A stretch of 64,000 nt of DNA, from assembly GCF_026967795.1 (NCBI RefSeq), contig NZ_JAPVBH010000003.1, forward strand, positions 434,001 through 498,000. Direction: 5' to 3'. The DNA is from Modestobacter sp. VKM Ac-2986. GTDB taxonomy: Bacteria > Actinomycetota > Actinomycetes > Mycobacteriales > Geodermatophilaceae. Shown piece after piece: positions 35,690 to 44,952 of the stretch. Made by a program: the position numbers and the translations under genes. Each line of letters begins with the position of its first letter. Positions within the stretch are counted from its first letter, which is position 1. The notes below the pieces were generated by a model. It was not told the origin of the DNA. It saw only the letters and a program-made list of their open reading frames with translations, and did not search any database.

Positions 35690-36505
35690 TCAGGCGGCCG
35701 GCTTCTGCTCCCCTGCCTCGACCGCGACCGGCAGCCGGTTCTCCGGCGGTGGGAGCGGGCAGGTGGCGAAGGCGGTGTAGGCGCACGGCAGGTTGGTGGC
35801 CCGGTTGAAGTCGACGGTCACGGTCCCGTCCGCAGCGGGCCCGGTCACCTTCAGCTGGCGGTTGGCCGCGTACGTGGTGACCCCGGACGTCGCGTCGGTG
35901 AACAGCACCAGGAGGCGGTCCGGGGACCCGTCGTCGAACGCGGTGAGCGCCAGCGGCTGCCCGTCGACGGTGAACTCGATCCGGCCCCGCGCCTCGTGCA
36001 CGAGCTCGAGCCCCTCCACGACCGAGCCCACGGTGGTCGGCCGGGGCCGGTCGAAGGGCACGAACCGGCCGGTCAACCGCCACCGCGGGTCCGGCGCGTA
36101 GGCCGGCGTCCCGGCGTAGGCCGCCCGCACGGGGGCGGCCGGGTCGCGCGGCCGGACGACGTCCGACCCGCCGCGCCGGGCGACCTCGACGACGATGTCG
36201 CCGGTCAGGGCCTCGACGCCCTCGCCTTCCGGGACCACCCCGAACTCGTGGACGCCGCTGAGCACGACCCCGTCCACGGTGAGCTGCTCGCCCGCGGCGA
36301 GCCGGACGACGGGGCCGGCCGGCCCGCTCCACCACTCCCCGGGGATGCCGGTGATCCGCTGCGGCTCCCCCGTCAGCCAGTACATGCCGGTGATGGAGAG
36401 GAAGCCGTGCTCATCCGCGCGGACGGCTTCGTGACCGGCGTGCCAGCTGCGCCACTCCTCGGCGAAGGCGGCATCGGCGGACGGGGGGACCTCGGTGTGG
36501 CTCAT
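35690..36505 (-). CDS. DUF1684 family protein
   Basis: A 271-residue protein. The C-terminal segment DFNRATNLPCAYTAFATCPLPPPENRLPVAVEAGE is the hallmark of DUF1684, and the N terminus has WRSWHAGHEAVRADEHGFLSITGMYWL. No enzymatic function is established. The ATG at 36505 lies eight bases after AGGAG. No signal peptide. Confidence 0.85.
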   Translation of the reverse strand: MSHTEVPPSADAAFAEEWRSWHAGHEAVRADEHGFLSITGMYWLTGEPQRITGIPGEWWSGPAGPVVRLAAGEQLTVDGVVLSGVHEFGVVPEGEGVEALTGDIVVEVARRGGSDVVRPRDPAAPVRAAYAGTPAYAPDPRWRLTGRFVPFDRPRPTTVGSVVEGLELVHEARGRIEFTVDGQPLALTAFDDGSPDRLLVLFTDATSGVTTYAANRQLKVTGPAADGTVTVDFNRATNLPCAYTAFATCPLPPPENRLPVAVEAGEQKPAA

Positions 36506-36590
36506 CGCTGCTCCTGGACGTGGTGGACGGCCCGGGCGTCGTCCAGCGGCTGCCAACGCACGGGGACCCGGCCGTAGTCCGGGACGGCAC

Positions 36591-36624
36591 GAGGCCCCCG
36601 CTCACCGGTGTGAGCGAGGGCCTC
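36591..36624. terminator. Hairpin between xylanase and DUF1684 genes
   Basis: Arms GAGGCCC (36591-36597) and GGGCCTC (36618-36624), then CGCTCA and TGAGCG with one C-A mismatch between the two stem parts; loop CCGGTG. It follows the minus-strand xylanase stop by 50 bases and probably ends its transcript. Confidence 0.7.
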
Positions 36625-36673
36625 GGCCTGTCGGGGTGCCGTCCGGGGCGCGGTCAGCGCCCCGGACGAGCGG

Positions 36674-39418
36674 TCACTTCCGGACGTCGATGGTGACCGT
36701 GTTCGTGCTGGTCACCTCCGCCCCGAAGGCGTCGGTCATCGTCAGCGTGCAGTCGAAGGTCGCCGTCCCGACCTGCGTGGGCGTGCCGCGCAGCTGGAAG
36801 TTGGCGTTCTGCCCGGCCGGGTAGTCGCGGTTGGTGACCTGCTGGGCGGACCCGGGGGCCAGCTCGAGCGTCATCGCCGGACCGGACGTCTGGGTGCAGC
36901 TGTAGGCGAACGTGCTGCCCACGAGCTTCCCCGTGCCCTTGTTGCCGAACTGCACGACCACCTGCACGTTCTGCTTGACGTTCGCCCGGACGACCGACCC
37001 GTTGTTGATCTGGGAGTACAGGGCCGTCGTCGTGGGCGGCGGGGTGACGACCACGTCGAAGGTCACCGGGTTGGCCTTGTTGCCGGCCTCGTCGGTGGCG
37101 GTGCAGGTGACCTTCGTCGTGCCGATCGGGAACAGCGAGCCCGACGGCGGGGTGCAGACCGGGGTGATCGCCCCGTCGCGGGTGTCGCCGGCCTCGGGCA
37201 GCGTGTAGGTCACCCTGGCACCGTCGACGCCGGTGGAGGTGGCCCGCACGGTGTCGTGCCCGGCGATGCGGGGCGCGAGCTGGTCACTCGGGCGCGGGGC
37301 GAGCTTCGTCGGGTCGACGATGCCCCAGTAGGCGGGCTTGGCCTCCAGCTGGTCACCGAAGGGCAGCGGCGCCTCCCACGGGCGGGCCGCAGGCCACGTC
37401 CGCAGCCAGCTGCGGGCGTTGCTGATCCCCCAGAAGGTGACCGACTCGACCGACTCCTCGTGCGTCCGCAGCATGGCGAACAGGTCGCGGTAGTAGTACC
37501 CGTTCTCCAGCTCGGCCTCGGTCTGGTCGGCCATCCCCGGACGGTGCTGGGGCACGGTCCCGGCACTGACGTCGGCGCCGTTGTTCTCCGCCGAGGTGCT
37601 CACGTCGAGCTCGGTGATCGCCTGCAGCAGCGTCGGGTCGAGCGCCTCGACGGCGTCCATGGACGCGTCCAGCCACTCGATCGGCCGACTGAAGTCGACG
37701 TGCGCCTGGTGGCCCACGCCGTCGATCGGCACCCCGCGCTGCTTCAGCGCGGCGATCAGCTCGAGGTAGTCGACCCGCTTGGTCGGCATCTCGGTGTTGT
37801 AGTCGTTGATGAAGAGCTTCGCGTCCGGGAAGTACTCGTTCGCGAACCCGAACGCGTCGTCGACGAACGTCTCGCCGAGCACCTGGAACCAGCGGCTGTT
37901 GCGCATGTCGTGCACGTTGGCGTTGTCGGCGTCGTCGATGACCTCGTTGACGACGTCCCACGCCCAGATCGGGCTGTCGCCGTCCGGGTACCGGGCGTTG
38001 ACGTGGTCGGCGATGGCCTTGATGTGGGCCTCCATCCGGGACCGCAGCAGCGCCTGGTCGGCGGCGCTGTTGGTCAGGTCCCGGCTGCCGTCCTTGAAGA
38101 ACCAGTCCGGGGTCTGCGAGTGCCAGGCCAGCACGTGGCCGTAGACCTGCACGTCGTTGGCGTCGGCGAAGTCCAGCAGCGCGTCCAGGTCACCGAAGGT
38201 GAAGACCCCCTCGGTCGGCTGGATCTCGGCCGGCTTGCCGTCGTTCTCCGGGGTGAAGGTGTTGAAGTGCTTGGTCAGCAGCTTCGCCGGGCGCCCGACG
38301 GTCTCACGGGAGTCGATCGCGGTGCTCACGTGCTCGAAGCCCTGGGCGCCGAGCACGTCCTTCAGCGCCGGGACGTCCTGGATGGGCTCCTCGACGACGG
38401 GCGTCATCCGGAGGTCGTCGATGGCGAAGGAGGCGTTCGCGGTGCCCTCGACGTACAGCTGCGCCTTGTCGATCGGCGCACCGAGGACGTAGGTGCCCTT
38501 CAGCTCGGTCCAGGCGTCGGCCGTGACGACGGCGGCGGCGCCACCGACACCCTCGTAGTTGGTGACCGTGCCCTTGTCGCGCTGCACGGAGAGCTGCAGG
38601 GACGCCGGCGCCTGGCCGGGGGCCAGCTTGGCCCACACCGAGACGGCCACGGCCTGGCCGATGGCGACGTTCTTCGTGACGTCGATCGCCGGGCCCTGCC
38701 AGTTCTGCAGCCGGTTGGTGACCGTCAGGCCGGCGGTGCCGTTGCGGCCGGCGCCCGGCGTGACGGCGACCTGGGCGGCACCGCGGGCGGCCCAGCCCTG
38801 CAGGCCGGACTCGAAGTCGGTGGACAGCGGCGCGGCGGTGCCCGGTGCGACGGGTGCGGCGGCCTCGCCGACGATGCGCACGTCGTCGACGTAGAACTGC
38901 TGGGTCACGTCGGGGCTCTCCAGGTACAGCTCGAGCCCGCTGTTGGCGGTGCCGAACGTGTACTGGCCGCCGACCTTGGTCCAGGTGCTGTCGGAGACGG
39001 GGATCTGGTAGCCGCCGACGGTGTCATAGGTCGTCGTCCCGCCGGTGGTCGTGCGGACCGAGCTGACGGTGATCTGGTCGGTGGTGGCGGCCGGGTCGGA
39101 CCCGGTGCCGGCCTTGAGCCGGACCCAGGCCTCGACCTCGTAGGTGCCGGCGGGCATGAACGCGGCGGCGTTCAGCGCGGGGCCGTGCCAGGCGGCGGTG
39201 CGGCCGGTGGCGAGCAGGCTCTGCGCGCCGGTGCGCGCCTGCTCGGTGGTGACGGCGACCTTGGCGTCACCGCGGCCGACCCAGCTCGCGGTGCCGGACT
39301 CGAAGCCGGTCTCGTAGACGGTGGCGGGGGCGGCGGAGGCGGCGGGCGCGGCCAGCAGGCCCACCCCTCCGGCCATGGCGAGGCAGAGGGCCCCTGCGCT
39401 CAGACGACGATGTCCCAT
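36674..39418 (-). CDS. Secreted endo-1,4-beta-xylanase, GH10 with two CBMs
   Basis: A 914-residue secreted enzyme. A signal peptide (residues 1-30, cleavage near ASAA) is followed by two carbohydrate-binding modules of the CBM4/9/22 type (about 35-185 and 198-340), a GH10 barrel (about 355-705) with acid/base E492 (WDVVNEV) and nucleophile E603 (ITELDVS), an HYR-type Ig domain (about 715-800) and a final beta-sandwich to 914. It cleaves xylan outside the cell. The ATG has GAGGAG ten bases upstream. No xylose transporter or regulator is next to it. Confidence 0.93.
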   Translation of the reverse strand: MGHRRLSAGALCLAMAGGVGLLAAPAASAAPATVYETGFESGTASWVGRGDAKVAVTTEQARTGAQSLLATGRTAAWHGPALNAAAFMPAGTYEVEAWVRLKAGTGSDPAATTDQITVSSVRTTTGGTTTYDTVGGYQIPVSDSTWTKVGGQYTFGTANSGLELYLESPDVTQQFYVDDVRIVGEAAAPVAPGTAAPLSTDFESGLQGWAARGAAQVAVTPGAGRNGTAGLTVTNRLQNWQGPAIDVTKNVAIGQAVAVSVWAKLAPGQAPASLQLSVQRDKGTVTNYEGVGGAAAVVTADAWTELKGTYVLGAPIDKAQLYVEGTANASFAIDDLRMTPVVEEPIQDVPALKDVLGAQGFEHVSTAIDSRETVGRPAKLLTKHFNTFTPENDGKPAEIQPTEGVFTFGDLDALLDFADANDVQVYGHVLAWHSQTPDWFFKDGSRDLTNSAADQALLRSRMEAHIKAIADHVNARYPDGDSPIWAWDVVNEVIDDADNANVHDMRNSRWFQVLGETFVDDAFGFANEYFPDAKLFINDYNTEMPTKRVDYLELIAALKQRGVPIDGVGHQAHVDFSRPIEWLDASMDAVEALDPTLLQAITELDVSTSAENNGADVSAGTVPQHRPGMADQTEAELENGYYYRDLFAMLRTHEESVESVTFWGISNARSWLRTWPAARPWEAPLPFGDQLEAKPAYWGIVDPTKLAPRPSDQLAPRIAGHDTVRATSTGVDGARVTYTLPEAGDTRDGAITPVCTPPSGSLFPIGTTKVTCTATDEAGNKANPVTFDVVVTPPPTTTALYSQINNGSVVRANVKQNVQVVVQFGNKGTGKLVGSTFAYSCTQTSGPAMTLELAPGSAQQVTNRDYPAGQNANFQLRGTPTQVGTATFDCTLTMTDAFGAEVTSTNTVTIDVRK

Positions 39419-39761
39419 GTGTGGCGTTCTCCTCGGGCGGCGGTGCTCGGGTGGGAAGTCACGGAAAGTGTCGGAAGTCTCTCGGCACTGCGAAGAAGTG
39501 AAACACCACGGAAACCGGGGGTCAATGATCCCGACACCGTTCGTTCGCCCGGCCGTGGACTGGTTCCCACGCCGACCCGTGACCGGCCGTGACCGACTTG
39601 TGATCGAAAGCTTCCGGAAACGATCGCGGGCGGCGCGTCGCTGGCGCGTCCGTCACCCTGAGTCCGCGCTGAGCGCTGCGGGTGAACTGCGTCACACCGT
39701 CGGCGCCTGCCCACGCCGGGAGGCCGCGACCCGCTCCGGCCGGTGTGTCATCGTCGGCGGC
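39419..39761. promoter_or_regulatory. Intergenic region between xylanase and pdxY
   Basis: A 343-base divergent region, less GC-rich than the surrounding genes, that must hold both promoters. An interrupted inverted repeat (ATCG ... TTCCGGAA ... CGAT) at 39603-39624 is the only clear symmetric site and could be bound by a LacI-type xylan/xylose regulator. No gene is evident inside it. Confidence 0.35.
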
Positions 39762-40619
39762 ATGGTGAACGTCCTGTCCGTCCAGTCGCACGTGGCCTAC
39801 GGCCACGCCGGCAACGCCTCGGCGGTGTTCCCGCTGCAGCGGCTGGGCATCGAGGTCTGGCCCGTGCACACCGTGCAGTTCTCCAACCACACCGGCTACG
39901 GCGCCTGGACCGGCCGGGTGTTCGACGGTCAGGCCGTCGAGGAGGTCGTGCAGGGCATCGAGGACCGCGGCGTGCTCGGCGGCTGCGACGCCGTCCTGTC
40001 CGGGTACCTGGGCTCGGCCGACATCGGCCACGCGGTGCTCGGGGCCGTGGCGAAGGTGCGGGCCGCCAACCCGGACGCCGTCTGGTGCTGCGACCCGGTG
40101 ATCGGCGACGTCGGGCGCGGCGTGTTCGTCCGGCCCGGCATCCCCGAGTTCATGCGCGAGGTCGCCGTCCCGGCCGCCGACATCGTCACCCCCAACCACT
40201 TCGAGCTGGACCTGCTCGCGGAGCGGGAGACGCACACGCTGGCCGAGGTGACCGAGGCCGCGGCCGCCGTGCAGGCGATGGGGCCGCGCGTGGTGCTCAC
40301 CACCTCCCTGGTCACCGAGGACACCCCCGACGACGCCGTCGACCTGCTGGCGTCGGAGGGCGGGCGGCACTTCCGGGTGCGGACGCCGCGGTTGGACCTG
40401 GCGGTCAACGGCGCAGGCGACGCGATCGCCGCGCTGTTCCTGGCCCACTGGCTGGCCACCCGGTCCGCCGAGCAGGCGCTGGGCGCGGCCGCGGCCTCGG
40501 TGTTCGGGCTGCTGCGGATGACGGCCGAGGCCGGCTCCCGCGAGATCCTGCTGGTCGCCGCCCAGGACGAGTACGTCTCCCCCACCCGCACCTTCGACGT
40601 GACCGAGGTCCGACCATGA
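39762..40619 (+). CDS. pdxY: Pyridoxal kinase
   Basis: A 285-residue PdxY/PdxK that phosphorylates pyridoxal to PLP. Characteristic parts are VLSVQSHVAYGHAGNASAVFPLQRLG at the N terminus, HTVQFSNHTGYGAWTG, DPVIGDVGRGVFV, TPNHFELDLL and the anion-hole loop LAVNGAGDAIAALFL with the catalytic Asp in GAGD. The ATG at 39762 gives the canonical start. It overlaps the following gene by four bases (ATGA). Confidence 0.94.
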   Translation: MVNVLSVQSHVAYGHAGNASAVFPLQRLGIEVWPVHTVQFSNHTGYGAWTGRVFDGQAVEEVVQGIEDRGVLGGCDAVLSGYLGSADIGHAVLGAVAKVRAANPDAVWCCDPVIGDVGRGVFVRPGIPEFMREVAVPAADIVTPNHFELDLLAERETHTLAEVTEAAAAVQAMGPRVVLTTSLVTEDTPDDAVDLLASEGGRHFRVRTPRLDLAVNGAGDAIAALFLAHWLATRSAEQALGAAAASVFGLLRMTAEAGSREILLVAAQDEYVSPTRTFDVTEVRP

Positions 40620-41089
40620 CCGACTTCCCCACCCTGTCCGAGCTGGCCGCGCAGGAGACCGAGCTCCAGCTCCCCGGCTTCACCAACGACGACGCCTGGG
40701 CCCTCGGCTCGGCACTGGTCGCCCGCGCGCAGGCCGAGCAGCTGCCGGTGGCCATCGAGATCTCCCGGCACTCCCACCAGCTCTTCCACGCCGCCCTGCC
40801 CGGCGCGACCCCGGACAACGACACCTGGATCGCCCGCAAGGCCGCCACGGTGCACCGGTTCGGGCACAGCTCCCTCTACGTCGGGCAGCGCTCACGGGAG
40901 GCCGGGACGACGTTCGAGGCGGAGTTCGGCCTGGACCCCCAGCAGTACATCGCGCACGGCGGCGGCTTCCCGCTGCTCGTGCGTGACGTCGGCCCGGTCG
41001 GCGTCGTGGTGGTCTCCGGGCTCCCGCAGGTCGAGGACCACGCGATGGTCGTGGCCGCGCTCCGCGCCCACCTGACCGCCCGGGGCTGA
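40616..41089 (+). CDS. UPF0303 / Haem_degrading-domain protein
   Basis: A 157-residue protein of the GlcG/HbpS-like PF03928 fold, UPF0303 subgroup: DAWALGSALVARAQAEQLPVAIEISRHSHQLFHAALPGATPDNDTWIARKAATVHRFGHSS at the N terminus and GGFPLLVRDVGPVGVVVVSGLPQVEDH near the end. Members bind heme or unknown ligands; the function is not established. It is translationally coupled to pdxY. Confidence 0.85.
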   Translation: MTDFPTLSELAAQETELQLPGFTNDDAWALGSALVARAQAEQLPVAIEISRHSHQLFHAALPGATPDNDTWIARKAATVHRFGHSSLYVGQRSREAGTTFEAEFGLDPQQYIAHGGGFPLLVRDVGPVGVVVVSGLPQVEDHAMVVAALRAHLTARG

Positions 41090-41197
41090 CCGCACCGACG
41101 GCGTAGCGTCGGGTCACGGTCACCCGCGCGAGCCCCTGACGACCGTCGGGCGCCGCGCCCTCCCCCGCCGAGCCGTCGGCGGAGTCAGGCCGCTGCC

Positions 41198-41395
41198 ATG
41201 ACCGCCTCCCCGTTCGCCACCGACGCACCTGCCGCCGCCGAGACCGCGCCGGTGCTGCACGCCGGCGTCCCCGAGGCACCCGGGTGCCCGGCGTGCGCGC
41301 ACCCGATGAGCGCCCACGACCGCATCGGCGCCCGGTTCTGCCTGGCCACCACCGCCGGCGGGACCGACCGCGGCTGCGTCTGCAGCGCGGCCTGA
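41198..41395 (+). CDS. Small cysteine-rich protein
   Basis: A 65-residue protein with an unstructured N terminus and a compact Cys/His-containing end: PGCPACAHPMSAHDRIGARFCLATTAGGTDRGCVCSAA. The CxxC, HD and CxC positions look like a metal-binding knuckle. I cannot assign a family or function. Third-position GC and a GGAG site about 12 bases upstream support translation. Confidence 0.55.
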   Translation: MTASPFATDAPAAAETAPVLHAGVPEAPGCPACAHPMSAHDRIGARFCLATTAGGTDRGCVCSAA

Positions 41396-41438
41396 CCTCG
41401 GAACCCGGACGACGAGCCACGAGGCCGGCGCGCGTCGT

Positions 41439-41464
41439 CGCCCACGCAGCCGCGCGGGTGGGCG
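41439..41464. terminator. Possible hairpin upstream of the pentapeptide gene
   Basis: Arms CGCCCAC (41439-41445) and GTGGGCG (41458-41464) with a 12-base loop, between the small Cys-rich gene and the pentapeptide gene. It may end the first transcript; weak. Confidence 0.4.
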
Positions 41465-41504
41465 CAGTACCGGCACGACCGGACGGGCCCCCTACAGTCG
41501 GGCG

Positions 41505-42401
41505 GTGACCGCGCCGCGCCCCGCCGACCCGGCGGACCTGGCCACCCTGCGGGCGGACCTGGCCGCCGACTGCAGCCGCTGCGTCGGGCTGTGCTGCGTG
41601 GCCCCGGCGTTCGCCGCCTCGGCCGACTTCGCCCTCGACAAGCCGGCCGGCCGCCCCTGCCCGAACCTGCAGGCCGACTCCCGCTGCGGCGTCCACGCCC
41701 GGCTGCGCGACATCGGCTTTCCCGGCTGCACCGTCTTCGACTGCCTCGGCGCCGGCCAGCGGGTCACCCAGCACACGATGGGCGGCCGCGACTGGCGGGA
41801 GGGCCCGGAGGTCGCGGCGACGATGTTCGCCGTCTTCCCGGTCATGCGGCAGCTGACCGAGCTGCTGTGGCACCTCACCGAGGCCGGCACGCTGCTCACC
41901 GACGGGCCGCTGGCCACCGCGGTGGAGGCGGCGCGCGTCCGCACCGAGGCCCACACCCTCGCCCCCGCACCCGACCTGCTCGCCCTGGACGCCGGCGGCT
42001 GGCGCCGCGAGGTCGGCGAGCTGCTCGGGCAGGTCAGCGACGCCGTGCGGGCCGAGGTGCCCGGCCGCGCCCGGGACCGCCGCGGCGCGGACCTGATGGG
42101 TGCGGCGCTGCGGGGCGCGGACCTGCACGGGGCGAGCCTGCGCGGCGCGTACCTGATCGGGGCCGACCTGCGCGGCGCGGACCTCCGCCGCACCGACCTG
42201 CTCGGGGCCGACCTGCGGGCCGCGGACCTGCGCGGGGCCGACCTGACCGGCGCGCTCTTCGTGGTCCAGCCCCAGCTCACCGCCGCCATCGGCGACGCGG
42301 GCACCCGCCTGCCCACGGGGCTGGCCCGACCCGGGCACTGGTCCACCGGCACGACGGACGTCGACCGCTCGCGCACCCGTCGTCCTCCCCGGCGGCGCTG
42401 A
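41505..42401 (+). CDS. Pentapeptide-repeat protein with Cys-rich N domain
   Basis: A 298-residue protein. The N-terminal 90 residues hold a cysteine-rich module (CSRCVGLCC, PCPNLQADSRCGVHARL, GFPGCTVFDCLGAGQ) that could bind zinc or an Fe-S cluster. A helical middle follows. Residues about 195-255 are pentapeptide repeats (A(D/N)LxG type: RGADLMGAALRGADLHGASL and so on) forming a right-handed beta-helix of about three coils. Similar proteins are annotated only as pentapeptide proteins; binding to DNA gyrase, known for Qnr/MfpA, cannot be inferred. It starts at GTG. Confidence 0.85.
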   Translation: MTAPRPADPADLATLRADLAADCSRCVGLCCVAPAFAASADFALDKPAGRPCPNLQADSRCGVHARLRDIGFPGCTVFDCLGAGQRVTQHTMGGRDWREGPEVAATMFAVFPVMRQLTELLWHLTEAGTLLTDGPLATAVEAARVRTEAHTLAPAPDLLALDAGGWRREVGELLGQVSDAVRAEVPGRARDRRGADLMGAALRGADLHGASLRGAYLIGADLRGADLRRTDLLGADLRAADLRGADLTGALFVVQPQLTAAIGDAGTRLPTGLARPGHWSTGTTDVDRSRTRRPPRRR

Positions 42402-42447
42402 GCCACCTCGAGGGGCGGCCGCGCGCGGGCCGACCTAGCGTGTGCCG

Positions 42448-43944
42448 GTGCAGCTGTTCCGGACGAAGTCGATCGAGACCATCTCCGCCGATGCCGGGGA
42501 CGGGGACGGGGACGCCGGGCCGGACGCCGGCGGGGGTGTCGGCCGGCTGCGCAAGACCCTCAGCGCCCGGCACCTGGTCGGGTTCGGCATCGGCGTGGTC
42601 ATCGGCACCGGCATCTTCACCCTGACCGGCGTCCAGGCCCGGGACACCGCCGGCCCGGCCGTCGTGCTGTCCTTCGCCCTCGCCGGCGTGGTCGCCCTGC
42701 TCGCCGCGCTCTGCTACTCCGAGCTGGCCAGCAGCGTGCCGACCGCCGGCAGTGCCTACACCTACGCCTACGCCACCGCCGGTGAGCTGCTGGCCTGGGT
42801 CATCGGCTGGGACCTGTTCCTCGAGTTCGCGCTCGGCGCCGCCGTCGTGGCCCGCGGCTGGTCGGCGTACCTGGGCAACCTGCTGGACCTGCCGCCCTCG
42901 CTGTTCGGCGAGGGGGCCGCGGTGGACGTCGGCGCCCTCGCCGTCGTGCTCGCGCTCACGGCGGTGGCGGTGCTGGGGGTCCAGGAGTCGGCCCGGGTCA
43001 CCACCGTGCTCGTCGTGGTCAAGGTCGCGGTCTGCGTGTTCGTCATCGTGGCCGGCGTCTGGTTCGTCCAGGGCGCGAACCTGACACCGTTCGTGCCGGC
43101 GGGCCGACCTTCCGAGGGCGGGCAGGGGCTGGAGCAGCCACTGCTCCAGTGGCTGGCCGGGCTGGAGCCGGCGACCTTCGGCGTCGGCGGGGTGCTGACC
43201 GCCGCGGCGGTCGTCTTCTTCGCCTACACCGGCTTCGAGGCGGTGGCGAACCTGTCGGAGGAGACGAAGAAGCCCTCCCGGGACGTCCCGCTGGGCCTGC
43301 TCGGCACGTTGGGCCTGGCGACCGCGCTCTACATCGGCGTCGCCTTCGTCGTGGTGGGGATGGTCACCTACACCGACATCGACGCCGGCGCCCCGATCGC
43401 CGACGCCTTCGACCAGGTGGGCCTGGGCTGGGCCTCGGCGCTGATCTCGATCGCCGCGGTCGCCGGGCTCACCTCGGTCATCCTGGTCGACCTGATCACG
43501 GTCAGCCGGATCGGCTTCGCCATGGGCCGCGACGGCCTCCTGCCCCCGGTCGTGGCGAAGCTGAGCCCGCGCACCGGCACCCCGGTGCGGATGACGCTGC
43601 TGTTCGCCGGGCTGGTGCTGGTGATGGTCCTGCTCTTCCCCCTGGCCGAACTGGCCAACCTGGTCAGCATCGGCACGCTGTTCGCGTTCGTCCTGGTGTC
43701 CGCCGCCGTCCCGGTGCTGCGCCGGACCCGACCCGACCTGCCCCGGCCGTTCCGGGTGCCCTTCTCCCCCGTCCTCCCGGTGCTGTCGGTGCTGGCCTGC
43801 CTGTACCTCATGGCCAACCTGAGCCTGGAGACCTGGCTGCGGTTCCTGGCCTGGCTGGCGCTCGGCCTGGTCGTGTACGTCGCCTACGGGTACCGGCACT
43901 CCCGGCTGGGACTGGCCGAGCGGTCCGGGCGACCGAGGGGCTGA
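42448..43944 (+). CDS. APC-family amino acid permease
   Basis: About 498 residues with 12-14 transmembrane helices. The cationic-amino-acid-transporter signature is clear: GFGIGVVIGTGIFTLTGV in helix 1, CYSELASSVPTAGSAYTYAYATAGE in helix 2-3, FFAYTGFEAVANLSEETKKPSRDVP in the middle. It should import an amino acid with protons. GTG codons at 42442 and 42448 are possible starts; VQLFRTKSIE is the usual N terminus. Five bases separate it from the next gene. Confidence 0.92.
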   Translation: MQLFRTKSIETISADAGDGDGDAGPDAGGGVGRLRKTLSARHLVGFGIGVVIGTGIFTLTGVQARDTAGPAVVLSFALAGVVALLAALCYSELASSVPTAGSAYTYAYATAGELLAWVIGWDLFLEFALGAAVVARGWSAYLGNLLDLPPSLFGEGAAVDVGALAVVLALTAVAVLGVQESARVTTVLVVVKVAVCVFVIVAGVWFVQGANLTPFVPAGRPSEGGQGLEQPLLQWLAGLEPATFGVGGVLTAAAVVFFAYTGFEAVANLSEETKKPSRDVPLGLLGTLGLATALYIGVAFVVVGMVTYTDIDAGAPIADAFDQVGLGWASALISIAAVAGLTSVILVDLITVSRIGFAMGRDGLLPPVVAKLSPRTGTPVRMTLLFAGLVLVMVLLFPLAELANLVSIGTLFAFVLVSAAVPVLRRTRPDLPRPFRVPFSPVLPVLSVLACLYLMANLSLETWLRFLAWLALGLVVYVAYGYRHSRLGLAERSGRPRG

Positions 43945-43949
43945 CGCAC

Positions 43950-44501
43950 GTGCGCGACCAGGGACGACGGCTGCGGGCGGCGGTGGTGCTCACCTTCCCG
44001 CTGGCCTTCGCGCTGCACGACCTGGAGGAGGTGCTCGCCGCCGGCGCCTGGGGGCGGCGGGCACCGGCCCTCGTCCGGCAGCGGTTCCCCGGCGTCCCGG
44101 ACCGGGTCGCCGACGCGACGGCGGTGACGACCGGGCAGATGGCGGTCGCCGTCGGCCTGGTCGGCGCGGGGGTGGCGGTGGTGACCCGGTCGGGCTGGCG
44201 GCACCGGGACGGCGACCTCGGTCTGCTGCCGGCCGCGCTGGCCGCCTTCGCCGCGCACGGGGTGACCCACCTGCTCGGCTCGGCTGCCCTGCGCGCCTAC
44301 ACCCCCGGGGTGCTCACGGTCCCGCTGGTCGTCGCCCCGTGGTCGGCGTGGGCCGGCTGGACGCTGCGCCGCAGCGGGACCCGGGTGCCGGCCCCCGGGG
44401 AGCTGCTCGGTGCGGCGGCGGCCACGGCGGCGCTGGTCGTGGGCGGACAGGCCGTGGGTGCGGCGGTGGTCCGCCACCGGGCCGACCGTCCGGAGCGCTG
44501 A
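43950..44501 (+). CDS. HXXEE-domain membrane protein
   Basis: A 183-residue protein with about five hydrophobic helices. The defining HDLEE motif (HxxEE) is near residue 23 in FALHDLEEVL, and FAAHGVTHLLGS carries further histidines, so a metal-dependent membrane function is possible. The family is uncharacterised. It follows the permease gene after five bases, so the two are probably co-transcribed. Confidence 0.78.
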   Translation: MRDQGRRLRAAVVLTFPLAFALHDLEEVLAAGAWGRRAPALVRQRFPGVPDRVADATAVTTGQMAVAVGLVGAGVAVVTRSGWRHRDGDLGLLPAALAAFAAHGVTHLLGSAALRAYTPGVLTVPLVVAPWSAWAGWTLRRSGTRVPAPGELLGAAAATAALVVGGQAVGAAVVRHRADRPER

Positions 44502-44506
44502 GCACC

Positions 44507-44535
44507 GCCGTCCCGGGCAGCGGCGCCCGGGCGGC
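44507..44535. terminator. Hairpin between HXXEE gene and zur
   Basis: Arms GCCG-CCCGGGC (44507-44518 with one bulged T) and GCCCGGG-CGGC (44525-44535), six-base loop. It sits between two convergent genes. Confidence 0.55.
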
Positions 44536-44952
44536 TCAGCTGTCGGCAGCCGCCGGCTCGGCCTCGCTGGCGACGCGGTGGCAGGCGGCGCAGGTGCCGA
44601 AGATCTCCAGGGTGTGCTTCACGTCGACGAAGCCGTGCTCGCCGGCGACCCGGTCGGCCCAGCGCTCGACCGTGGGCCCCTCGACCTCGACGGTGCGCCC
44701 ACAGCTGCGGCAGACCAGGTGGTGGTGGTGGGTGGTGCTGCACCGGCGGTAGATGGCCTCGCCGTTGTCGGTGCGGATCGAGTCCAGCTCGCCGTCGTCG
44801 ACGAGGGCCTGCACGGCCCGGTAGACGGTGGACAGCCCGATGCTGTCGCCGGCGGCGCGCATCCGGGCGTGCACCTCCTGGGCGCTGTGGAAGCCGTCGA
44901 GCTGGTCGAAGACGGCGACCACGGCCGAGCGCTGGCGGGTGTTGCGGATCAT
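44536..44952 (-). CDS. zur: Fur-family regulator, Zur type
   Basis: A 138-residue Fur family repressor. The helix-turn-helix GLSTVYRAVQALVDDGELDSI (residues 39-59), the HHHH stretch at 75-78 and the two structural CxxC pairs C81/C84 and C121/C124 are present. Its position in an operon with ArsR and the znuABC importer on the same strand identifies the metal as zinc with fair confidence. In zinc-replete cells it should repress the importers of this region. It overlaps arsR by four bases (ATGA). Confidence 0.9.
   Translation of the reverse strand: MIRNTRQRSAVVAVFDQLDGFHSAQEVHARMRAAGDSIGLSTVYRAVQALVDDGELDSIRTDNGEAIYRRCSTTHHHHLVCRSCGRTVEVEGPTVERWADRVAGEHGFVDVKHTLEIFGTCAACHRVASEAEPAAADS

Noticed and set aside
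41095-41112. CCGACG-CGTCGG hairpin after the UPF0303 gene
   Set aside because: Only six base pairs and no tail; too short to call a terminator in this base composition.
42090-42270. Short-period DNA repeat
   Set aside because: It is the coding sequence of pentapeptide repeats.
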